From Rickettsiales bacterium (GTDB taxonomy: Bacteria; Pseudomonadota; Alphaproteobacteria; Rs-D84), in assembly GCA_031259745.1 (NCBI GenBank), contig JAIRLB010000030.1, forward strand, positions 1 to 19,657: a DNA stretch of 19,657 nt, read 5' to 3'. The notes under the pieces are model-generated. The model was not told the DNA's origin, did no database searches, and saw nothing but the letters and a program-made list of their open reading frames with translations. This document shows positions 13,864 to 19,657 of this stretch, in pieces. How positions within the stretch are numbered: the stretch's first letter is position 1; every line of letters starts with the position of its first letter. The position numbers and the translations under genes are program-made.

Positions 13864-14536
13864 GGCCTCTTTTCAGAAATATCTGGAAACTGGCGCGCGC
13901 AGTAATGAGAAATTGAAAATTCTGCACGCAAAAATAGCATCTGATTTATCGGCATTATTGGGCGATGATTTTGTCATTCGCTCTTTGGGATATGGCGAAG
14001 GTCGGGAAAATGTGATCAAAGGTCGCTATATTGAAAAGGTTGTTGATATAACGATTGAAAATAAAAATAGGAATCCAGTTGCTGGAATCGCTGTAAAGTT
14101 TGTGATGAGTAATTATAGCCAAAACAGCAATAACTATTTTGAAAATATGCTGGGCGAAACGTCTAATATCCGTTGTGCAAGAATTCCATATTTTCAGATA
14201 TTTATAGTTCCGGAAGAAATGCCTTATTACAACAAAGACGGTGAGATTACAAAAGCAGAAATATTCACAAATCACAATGTTGAAAAATATCTGAAACTAT
14301 CCCAGGATAATCCTGCAACTTTTTTACACACACCAGATAAAACTTTGCTGATGGTTGTCGCCCTGCCTAAATTGGTTCTTGCAAAAACAACAAACAAAAA
14401 AAAATACAAAACAAATTATGCAAATGCAGATATTAAATTATCAAAGGCAATTGCCGACAATTTCGATAATTCCGTTATTTTGAATAATTATGATGAGTTT
14501 ATGAATAAAATCGCACATAGAATAAAATCAGAATAA
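13835..14536 (+). CDS. Type II restriction endonuclease partner
   Basis: The frame encodes 233 residues and starts inside the methyltransferase gene with its own ribosome site (GAAAGGA) before the ATG. It belongs by context to the R-M pair. The region YIEKVVDITIENKN followed by AGIAVKFVMSNYSQNSNNYFE (64-103) gives the beta-hairpin pattern of PD-(D/E)XK nucleases. D71 and K88, or D71 with E75 and K77, are candidate catalytic residues, but the standard ExK spacing is not obvious. NSNNYFENMLGETSNIR looks like a strongly conserved signature. I do not recognise the specificity. It should cut unmethylated DNA at the site its partner modifies. The gene is AT-rich, like the methyltransferase. A hairpin follows 40 bp later. 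Confidence 0.8.
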   Translation: MPLNLLPTIKASFQKYLETGARSNEKLKILHAKIASDLSALLGDDFVIRSLGYGEGRENVIKGRYIEKVVDITIENKNRNPVAGIAVKFVMSNYSQNSNNYFENMLGETSNIRCARIPYFQIFIVPEEMPYYNKDGEITKAEIFTNHNVEKYLKLSQDNPATFLHTPDKTLLMVVALPKLVLAKTTNKKKYKTNYANADIKLSKAIADNFDNSVILNNYDEFMNKIAHRIKSE

Positions 14537-14954
14537 TCTGAAAAACATGCACAATATTGGCATAGAAAATTATTCAAAGTAAAAACAACCCGCAATGCCT
14601 TTGCGTCTGCGGTTAGTTTTACTTGCTATATTGCTATTTTTTATTTTAGTAAGGTTTAATTATAATTTGACAAAATATTAACTATTGTTATTATTTATAT
14701 GTCATAAATAACAGATATGTTATTAACGAAAGAGCAAAATTTACAGATAAATAATTTTAGAGATGGCTGTGAAATTAGTCGATGATTAGGTACGGGAAAT
14801 TATAAGATAATGTAATTTCTTCTTTCTATGCGTGCTATAATAATTACGTGTTGAAACAGATTAGATTCTCGCATTACTGAAACCTATGGCTGCGCGGCGG
14901 CCTAATTCACACACATACTCTCTTATATTTTTATTGGTTTATTTTTGTAACAAG
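14537..14954. other. AT-rich spacer between the R-M genes and tyrS
   Basis: Apart from the hairpin at 14578-14623 and a promoter-like pair (TTGACA at 14667-14672, TATTAT at 14689-14694, 16-bp spacer) no feature is supported. The promoter-like pair points to the plus strand, but the only frame behind it is a 22-codon ORF at 14717-14785 (MLLTKEQNLQINNF...) without a ribosome site. It may be a remnant of a small gene. Confidence 0.5.
14578..14623 (+). terminator. Hairpin after the R-M operon, probable terminator
   Basis: AGTAAAAACAACCCGCA (14578-14594) and TGCGGTTAGTTTTACT (14608-14623) are imperfect inverted arms around a short loop. A T-rich tract (CTATTTTTTATTTTA) follows about 10 bp later. 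The position 40 bp after the endonuclease stop fits a transcription end, though the U-run is not adjacent. Confidence 0.55.
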
Positions 14955-14983
14955 TTGCACTTTTGCGGCAAGTTTGATATTAT
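14955..14983 (+). promoter_or_regulatory. Putative tyrS promoter
   Basis: TTGCAC (14955-14960) and TATTAT (14978-14983) are separated by exactly 17 bp. The start of transcription would be near 14990, giving a short leader that contains AAAGGAA before the ATG at 15004. Confidence 0.6.
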
Positions 14984-15003
14984 TCGTACAAAAGGAATTA
15001 AAG

Positions 15004-16224
15004 ATGAAGAATGATTTTCTAAACGAAATGCGGGCGCGCGGATTCCTGTACCAGTGTTCTAATATGCAAGGATTGGAAAAAGCCTTGGATTCGGGCAAAA
15101 TCACCGCATATCTGGGCAGCGACCCAACCGGGGATTCCCTGCATGTCGGTCATTTGGTGCCGGTCATGATGATGCGCTGGCTGCAAAAATTCGGCCACAG
15201 GCCGTTATTGCTGGTCGGCGGCGCGACCGGGCGCATCGGCGACCCTTCGGGCCGTGATTCCGGCCGTCCGATGATGACCGAAGAAACTTTGAAAAAGAAC
15301 ATAGCAGGATTGAAAAAGTCATATTCCAAATTCATCAAGTTTGGCGCCGGCATGACGGACGCCGTAATTGTGGATAATTATGATTGGATGAAGGGCGTCG
15401 GTCATTTGGACTTTTTGGCGGAATATGGAACAGATTTTACAGTTCCCCGCATGCTGTCCATGGAAAGCGTCAAAAAGCGTTTGGAAACCGGGATGACGTT
15501 TTTGGAATTCAATTATATGACGTTCCAAGCCGTGGATTTCTTGGAATTGTATCAAAAGCATAACTGCATTCTGCAAACCTGTGGCGCGGATCAATGGGGC
15601 AACGCCGTCATGGGGGTCGAACTGATACGCAAAAAGCTTGGAAAAGAGGCCTTTGTCTTGTCCACGTTCCTGATTGCCGATTCGATGGGCAACAAAATTG
15701 GAAAGTCGGCCGGCAATGCTGTTTGGGTGAATGAAGACAAGACGTCCCCGTATGAATACTATCAGTATTTCCGCAATATTCAGGATGCGGACGTTGAAAA
15801 ATTCTTGAAGATTTTCACAGAAATCCCGCTGGAAGAAATCGCCAGGTTTGCGAAACTGCAAGGGGCCGAATTGAATGAGGCAAAGAAAATTTTGGCATTT
15901 GCCGCGACTGAAATCGCGCATGGCGCCACCGCGGCAGCCGATGCCGCGAATACGGCCGCGGCATTGTTTGGCGGCGGGGGCGCTGCCAATGTCCCCAGCG
16001 TCGATTACAAACTGCCGGGCACCGTGCCGAATATCGTGGATTTTGTAATCGATGTCGGACTGTTTCCGTCAAAATCAGAGGCGCGCCGCACAATCGGGCA
16101 GGGCGGCCTGTCTGTGAATGACGAAAGGGTCGCGAATGTCGACCAGGTTGTTCTGATGCAGCCTGGCGCCTCAATAATGCTGAGAAAAGGAAAGAAAACC
16201 TTTTTGAAAGTCATGATAAAATAA
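15004..16224 (+). CDS. tyrS: Tyrosyl-tRNA synthetase
   Basis: TyrRS activates tyrosine with ATP and charges tRNA-Tyr. The ATG at 15004 has AAAGGA upstream; an earlier TTG at 14974 lies in the promoter and is rejected. The class I motifs are present: HVGH at 47-50 (HIGH box) in LGSDPTGDSLHVGHL, and KIGKS at 231-235 (KMSKS box) in MGNKIGKSAGNAVW. QTCGADQWGN (191-200) forms part of the tyrosine pocket. An S4-like RNA-binding domain closes the protein (about 345-405: FPSKSEARRTIGQGGLSVNDERV). The length of 406 residues is normal for the bacterial form. The envC-like gene begins 9 bp after its stop, so the two are probably co-transcribed. Confidence 0.98.
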   Translation: MKNDFLNEMRARGFLYQCSNMQGLEKALDSGKITAYLGSDPTGDSLHVGHLVPVMMMRWLQKFGHRPLLLVGGATGRIGDPSGRDSGRPMMTEETLKKNIAGLKKSYSKFIKFGAGMTDAVIVDNYDWMKGVGHLDFLAEYGTDFTVPRMLSMESVKKRLETGMTFLEFNYMTFQAVDFLELYQKHNCILQTCGADQWGNAVMGVELIRKKLGKEAFVLSTFLIADSMGNKIGKSAGNAVWVNEDKTSPYEYYQYFRNIQDADVEKFLKIFTEIPLEEIARFAKLQGAELNEAKKILAFAATEIAHGATAAADAANTAAALFGGGGAANVPSVDYKLPGTVPNIVDFVIDVGLFPSKSEARRTIGQGGLSVNDERVANVDQVVLMQPGASIMLRKGKKTFLKVMIK

Positions 16225-16227
16225 TAA

Positions 16228-16269
16228 TGAACAATGAACAGTGAACCGAAAGCCGTGAACCGAAAGCCA
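16228..16269 (+). repeat. Heptamer-period repeat over the envC start
   Basis: Reading from 16228 in 7-bp steps gives TGAACAA, TGAACAG, TGAACCG, AAAGCCG, TGAACCG, AAAGCCA. The 14-bp unit GTGAACCGAAAGCC is exactly duplicated (16241-16254 and 16255-16268). It encodes residues NSEPKAVNRKP before the signal peptide. A copy-number change would shift the frame. Confidence 0.75.
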
Positions 16270-17346
16270 AAAGTGGAAATCCCCGCCTTGTTCGCCATTC
16301 TATGCTCGCTGTTCATTTCTTGCGCCGTCGGCGCAAGCGAGTTGTCGCGGATTAAATCTCAGATAAAACAAACCGAACAGCAGCAAAAGCAAATCGAGGA
16401 AAAAGTAAAGACATCCGAACGCGAAATCGAGCGAACCAAAAAAGATTTGGTCCATGCGGCGGATAAAGTGTCTGATCTGGAAGAACAGCGCGGGGCTGTT
16501 GAGCGCAAGATTGCCGATCTGGACAAACAGCGCGACAGATTGCGGGCGTCCCTGGCGCAAAATCGGGAACGGATCGCCGATGCCGCGGCCGCTATTTTGT
16601 TCGTATCCGCCCACCCCAGCTTTGATTCCGGAAACATGCGCGAATATGTCTTGATGTCCGCTGTATTATCCGGGGCTTCGCAAAGGTTTGACGGCGAAGT
16701 GCGGACTGCGGACAAACAAATAAAAGAGTTGGATATTATCCGCGACAAGCGCGCCGAAGAAAAGGAGAAGCTGGACAGGACGGCCTTGAAATATGCGGCC
16801 GAGAAAAAAGATCTGGACAAATTGCTGCGCAAGCGCAACGCCCAGAATGAAAAATTAAAAACCCAGCAATTTGCGGTTCAAAACAAGCTTCGCGATTTGT
16901 CCGCGCGCGCAAAAAGCATTTCCGAATTGTCGGCTGGCGTTGGCAGTTCCCAAATGTCTGATGATGCGAAATTCAGCAGCCGGAAATTAAACTCGCCGGT
17001 CAAAGGGCGCATGGTTGTTCATTTTGGTGAAAAAACGGCATTAGGCTTGCAATCCGACGGCTGGCGGATACGCGCCCGCGGAGACGCCCTGGTGGTCGCG
17101 CCAGCAGATGGCGAGATTAAATTTGCAGACAACTTCAAGGGATTTGGCAAGGTTATCATCATGTCCCATAAGAATGGCTATAACACGGTAATGACCAATA
17201 TGGGCGGCATTGACGTTCTTGTGGGACAAGAGGTTCTTGCAGGCGAGCCGGTGGGGCGCATGAACCCCGACAGGCCTGAAATGTATCTGGAAGTGCGGCG
17301 CGGAAACAAGGCTGTCGACCCGGCAAGGCTGTTCAAAGAGCCTTGA
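16234..17346 (+). CDS. envC: EnvC-like murein hydrolase activator (coiled coil plus degenerate LytM/M23)
   Basis: EnvC-type proteins activate the periplasmic amidases that split septal peptidoglycan. A signal peptide (LFAILCSLFISCAVGA, about residues 19-34) is followed by a long Lys/Glu/Gln-rich coiled coil (about 36-125 and 155-235: RIKSQIKQTEQQQKQIEEKV...). A C-terminal LytM domain follows (about 250-367: LNSPVKGRMVVHFGEK ... MYLEVRRGNKAVDPARLF). The zinc ligands of true M23 peptidases (HxxxD and HxH) are missing: DGWRIRARGD stands where the first motif would be, and the second shows no HxH. It should therefore be an activator, as in known EnvC. The start is uncertain, since there is no ribosome site; ATG 16234 is kept, and GTG 16273, next to the signal peptide, is an alternative. 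It is probably translated from the tyrS transcript. Confidence 0.85.
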   Translation: MNSEPKAVNRKPKVEIPALFAILCSLFISCAVGASELSRIKSQIKQTEQQQKQIEEKVKTSEREIERTKKDLVHAADKVSDLEEQRGAVERKIADLDKQRDRLRASLAQNRERIADAAAAILFVSAHPSFDSGNMREYVLMSAVLSGASQRFDGEVRTADKQIKELDIIRDKRAEEKEKLDRTALKYAAEKKDLDKLLRKRNAQNEKLKTQQFAVQNKLRDLSARAKSISELSAGVGSSQMSDDAKFSSRKLNSPVKGRMVVHFGEKTALGLQSDGWRIRARGDALVVAPADGEIKFADNFKGFGKVIIMSHKNGYNTVMTNMGGIDVLVGQEVLAGEPVGRMNPDRPEMYLEVRRGNKAVDPARLFKEP

Positions 17347-17350
17347 TTCT

Positions 17351-18025
17351 TTATCTGTCCAGAACTTTCAAATATTCAATAATTTGTTCCTGGGTGCGCA
17401 GCATGTAATCGTATAGCATTGGCAGGCCTATATCCGGTTTGGACAGGAACCTTGAATATGATTCTTTGTCTCCGACCTGATTGAATAGAACCGGGGTATA
17501 GCCTTCTTGAACCATTATGAAATTCATCGCATAGCGTCCGGTTCTCTTGTTGTTGTCGCCAAAGGGTTGAATTCTCCGAATCATGTATTGCGTGTGATAG
17601 GCCCTGTCGAACAGTCCCAGATCCGCCCGATTTGCATCATCTAAAATTTTTTGCACGTCTTTTTCAGATTTGCACCTGTCATTTTGGGTTTTGCCCATAT
17701 ATTTTCCGGCAAAGGCGTGCAGAGAAGTGTTTTGAGAAAAAAGTTTGTGTATTCGACAAATAACCTCATTATCTATTTTTATTTTGTTTCCGCCAATTTC
17801 ATTGACAATATAATTCATTGCCACGCTGTGGTTTTCTATGGCTATGTAATTATGATTATTCTCGTCCAGATAAATGTTTATTGGTTTATACAAAATCTGG
17901 CTTTCCATGCAGGCTTGCGCTGCGAACCAGTCTCTCAATTTGAAGCCAACGGCGCTGTTGTTCAGAGATGCGCTTATCTGTTTTTTGTTATCTTCAATTT
18001 TATATAGGATGTCTGATACAATCAT
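17351..18025 (-). CDS. Fic-domain protein with catalytic His replaced by Gln
   Basis: Fic proteins usually transfer AMP or related groups to a target protein, using HPFx(D/E)GN(G/K)RxxR. Here the loop reads IQPFGDNNKRTGRY (152-165), so Q153 (codon CAA) stands at the catalytic His while the Pro, Phe, Asn, Lys, Arg and Gly positions that hold the nucleotide remain. Upstream helices fit the fold (LDDANRADLGLFDRAYHTQYMIRR). No clear (S/T)xxxE(G/N) inhibitory motif was found. The length of 224 residues is normal for a stand-alone Fic protein and no toxin-partner gene adjoins. The start follows GGGAG, and a good promoter lies just upstream. It is either inactive for AMPylation, a regulator, or uses a different chemistry. 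It lies convergent to envC with 4 bp between the stop codons and divergent to ctpA, as an insert in an otherwise conserved pair. Confidence 0.85.
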   Translation of the reverse strand: MIVSDILYKIEDNKKQISASLNNSAVGFKLRDWFAAQACMESQILYKPINIYLDENNHNYIAIENHSVAMNYIVNEIGGNKIKIDNEVICRIHKLFSQNTSLHAFAGKYMGKTQNDRCKSEKDVQKILDDANRADLGLFDRAYHTQYMIRRIQPFGDNNKRTGRYAMNFIMVQEGYTPVLFNQVGDKESYSRFLSKPDIGLPMLYDYMLRTQEQIIEYLKVLDR

Positions 18026-18057
18026 TGCAGCTCCCTTTTTATCTAATTATATATGAT

Positions 18058-18085
18058 ATTGTAGACCAACTAATACATTTGTCAA
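18058..18085 (-). promoter_or_regulatory. Promoter of the Fic gene
   Basis: On the minus strand TTGACA (18080-18085) and TACAAT (18058-18063) have a 16-bp spacer and match consensus in 11 of 12 positions. The transcription start would be near 18051 and the leader about 25 nt with GGGAG before the ATG. Confidence 0.65.
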
Positions 18086-18115
18086 TGATTATATAAAAAA
18101 TATTGAAAAATCGTG

Positions 18116-18144
18116 TTGCGGGATATTATTAAATGTTTTATGAT
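18116..18144 (+). promoter_or_regulatory. Putative promoter of the S41 protease gene
   Basis: TTGCGG (18116-18121) and TATGAT (18139-18144) are spaced by 17 bp. The -10 is good and the -35 weak. With the Fic insertion the protease gene needs its own promoter, and this is the best candidate before the ribosome site GGAAGGA at 18171-18177. Confidence 0.45.
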
Positions 18145-18184
18145 TTCCACGATGCTTGTTCATCTGTAAAGGAAGGATGGGAAT

Positions 18185-19516
18185 ATGTTCAAAAAGATGT
18201 TGATTTTGATAGCTTTGCTTGTGCCCGCTGCCGGCTTTTCCGCCGAGAAAAAGAAAGAAGAGCCCGTTGTTCATTTAACAGACGCCCAGATTTATGAGGA
18301 ATTGAAAAAATTGGCGATGGTTTTTGAGGTCGCGCGCGAAAGCTTTGTCGAAGAGGCCGATGAAAAGAAAATGCTGGAAGCCGCGATGAGCGGCATGCTG
18401 GGCGCGTTGGACCCCCATTCCTCTTATTTGTCGTTGGATGATTTCAAGGATTTTAATGACAAGTCGCATGGCGAATTCGGGGGCCTGGGCATTCAGATCA
18501 CCAGCGACCACGGCGCGGTAAAGGTTATTTCCCCGATTGACGATACCCCGGCGGAAAAAGCCGGAATCAAGGCGGGGGACTATATCACGCACATTGATGG
18601 AGAACAGGTGTTTGATTTGACCTTGAACCAGGCGGTTAAAAAAATGAAGGGCAGGCCCGGCACCAAGGTAAAATTGACAGTCGTGTCAGAGGGCAAAGAA
18701 CCAAGAACCATGACTCTGAAACGCGCCATTGTCAAGGTAAAGTCTGTTAAGTTCGAGGAAAAGGGCGAAGATAAGAAAATCGGCTATATCCGCATTTCCG
18801 ATTTTGGCGCGACGACATCCAAAGAATTGCGCGGGGCCATTGAAAAGCTGGAAAACAAGAAAGTCATCGGCTATGTTCTGGATGTCCGCAACAATCCGGG
18901 CGGTTATTTGACGGCGGCTATCGAGGTTGCGGACGCGTTCATCGACAGCGGCGAAATCGTATCCACGCGCGGCAAGAAAAAAAGCGACGTTGACCGCAGT
19001 TTTGCGAAGCCCGGCGATTTGATAAACGGCAAGCCCATAGTGGTTTTGATTAATCATGGATCCGCATCGGCTTCCGAAATTGTGGCCGGCGCGATCCAGG
19101 ACAATGCGCGCGGCTTGGTCATGGGCTCGCAATCCTTTGGCAAGGGCAGCGTTCAGCAGCAAAAACCCTTGGGTGACGGAACCGCGATCCATATCACGAT
19201 TGCGCGCTATTACACCCCCAGCGGAAAATCCATTCAGGGCGAGGGGATCACCCCGGACGTGGAGGTCCTGCAAAGCAGGGTCGAAGTGCTGGAAAAGAAA
19301 CAGAGCGTTTATTCCGAGGCTGCATTCAAAAACGCGCTGAAAAATGAAGAATCAGGCAAGAAAGACAAAAAAGACAGCGAAGATTGGTCCAAGATGACCG
19401 ACCAGGAAAAAGAAGCGCTGGACTACCAGTTGCAGCGCGGAATGGATATGATTCGCGCCATGGACAAGCTGGGGGCCAAGACAGACAAGGAAAAAGTAAT
19501 AAAGAAAAAGGAATAA
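18185..19516 (+). CDS. ctpA: Carboxyl-terminal processing protease (S41)
   Basis: CtpA-type proteases trim the C-termini of periplasmic proteins and often control cell-wall hydrolases. A signal peptide (MFKKMLILIALLVPAAGFSA) is followed by a short helical N-domain with GALDPHSSYL (73-82). A PDZ domain comes next (about 97-170: GEFGGLGIQITSDHGAVKV...GIKAGDYITHIDGE). The S41 core then gives YVLDVRNNPGG at 230-240, S295 in HGSASASEI as nucleophile and K320 in SQSFGKGSVQ as the base of the Ser-Lys pair. The length of 443 residues is normal; the tail is Lys/Glu-rich. GGAAGGA precedes the ATG. In alphaproteobacteria this gene commonly follows an envC-like M23 gene, as it would here without the Fic insertion. 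The stop codon lies in the left arm of a GGAATAAG palindrome. Confidence 0.95.
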   Translation: MFKKMLILIALLVPAAGFSAEKKKEEPVVHLTDAQIYEELKKLAMVFEVARESFVEEADEKKMLEAAMSGMLGALDPHSSYLSLDDFKDFNDKSHGEFGGLGIQITSDHGAVKVISPIDDTPAEKAGIKAGDYITHIDGEQVFDLTLNQAVKKMKGRPGTKVKLTVVSEGKEPRTMTLKRAIVKVKSVKFEEKGEDKKIGYIRISDFGATTSKELRGAIEKLENKKVIGYVLDVRNNPGGYLTAAIEVADAFIDSGEIVSTRGKKKSDVDRSFAKPGDLINGKPIVVLINHGSASASEIVAGAIQDNARGLVMGSQSFGKGSVQQQKPLGDGTAIHITIARYYTPSGKSIQGEGITPDVEVLQSRVEVLEKKQSVYSEAAFKNALKNEESGKKDKKDSEDWSKMTDQEKEALDYQLQRGMDMIRAMDKLGAKTDKEKVIKKKE

Positions 19517-19606
19517 GAACAAAGAATAAAATTTAGGTAATAGGTAATAAATTGCAGGTAGGGAACCGCGCCCAGCCCATAAAATTGTTTGCTATCTTAT
19601 TCCTTA
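19508..19606. repeat. GGAATAAG palindrome with GGGAACCGCGCCC core between two stop codons
   Basis: Heptamers AAGGAAT, AAGAACA, AAGAATA start at 19508 and overlap the ctpA stop codon. TAGGTAA is repeated at 19534-19540 and 19541-19547. The core GGGAACCGCGCCC (19561-19573) is identical to 6969-6981. The right arm TTATTCCTT (19597-19605) is the inverse of AAGGAATAA (19508-19516) and overlaps the stop codon of a possible minus-strand gene. It may serve as a bidirectional transcript end. Confidence 0.7.
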
Positions 19607-19657
19607 ATTTACCGCTGCTTGTTGTTGAGTTGCAGCAACAAAGTGGATATACGCACC
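19604..19657 (-). CDS. Possible 3' end of a convergent gene leaving the window
   Basis: On the minus strand the frame reads GAYIHFVAATQQQAAVN followed by TAA (19604-19606). The stop codon continues as TAAGGAATAAG, the same arrangement seen at the ends of the genes finishing at 718 and 6938. Only 17 residues are visible, no product can be named, and a chance open frame of this length is common. Confidence 0.3.
   Translation of the reverse strand, partial: GAYIHFVAATQQQAAVN

Noticed and set aside
18686..19273. Minus-strand frame opposite the S41 protease gene
   Set aside because: It is a shadow frame inside a certain gene.
1..19657. tRNA, rRNA or CRISPR loci
   Set aside because: I saw no cloverleaf with a TTCGA loop, no rRNA words and no regular repeat-spacer pattern on either strand.

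Overview
The window looks like a chromosomal piece of an AT-leaning alphaproteobacterium. The supporting signs are the rpsB-tsf pair with alphaproteobacterial-type S2 and EF-Ts proteins, an envC-like gene followed by a ctpA-type S41 protease (a neighbourhood common in that class), Gram-negative outer-membrane proteins ending in Phe, and several short cysteine-rich or Sec-exported proteins of unknown function. I suspect an uncultured, possibly animal-gut lineage, but that is inference.

Layout, left to right. (1) 1-1775, plus strand: the 3' end of an outer-membrane beta-barrel gene, a 436-bp spacer with a diverged inverted repeat, and a small exported protein whose signal peptide is encoded by 7-bp tandem repeats. 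(2) 1836-5716, minus strand: an apparent four-gene operon made of an exported HEXXH (zincin-like) protein, a secreted Cys-rich protein, a GT2 glycosyltransferase and a GT8 glycosyltransferase. (3) 5717-6938: a long spacer holding two direct repeats and a possible small RNA, then a small serine recombinase. (4) 7090-9881, minus strand: a 43-codon ORF, an unknown 188-aa protein, a MITE-like element with 24-bp terminal inverted repeats, and an exported subtilisin-like (S8) protease with a probable barrel-like C-terminus. (5) 10038-12120, plus strand: promoter, leader, rpsB, tsf and a strong terminator. (6) 12154-14623: a frameshifted remnant, then a type II restriction-modification pair (adenine methyltransferase plus overlapping endonuclease), AT-rich and probably acquired. 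(7) 14955-17346: tyrS and envC, closely spaced. (8) 17351-18085, minus strand: a Fic-domain protein whose catalytic His is Gln, lying between envC and ctpA. (9) 18116-19657: ctpA, then a palindromic repeat that sits between its stop codon and the probable stop codon of a convergent gene running off the window.

Housekeeping functions (translation: rpsB, tsf, tyrS; cell separation and periplasmic proteolysis: envC, ctpA) alternate with accessory modules (glycosyltransferase operon, recombinase, R-M, Fic). A recurring theme is heptanucleotide-period repeats of the AAGGAAT/GGAACAA type. They begin at stop codons, form the arms of intergenic palindromes (some with the core GGGAACCGCGCCC), and a related form enters the 5' coding ends of the exported protein at 1155 and of envC. 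No tRNA, rRNA or CRISPR array was seen.
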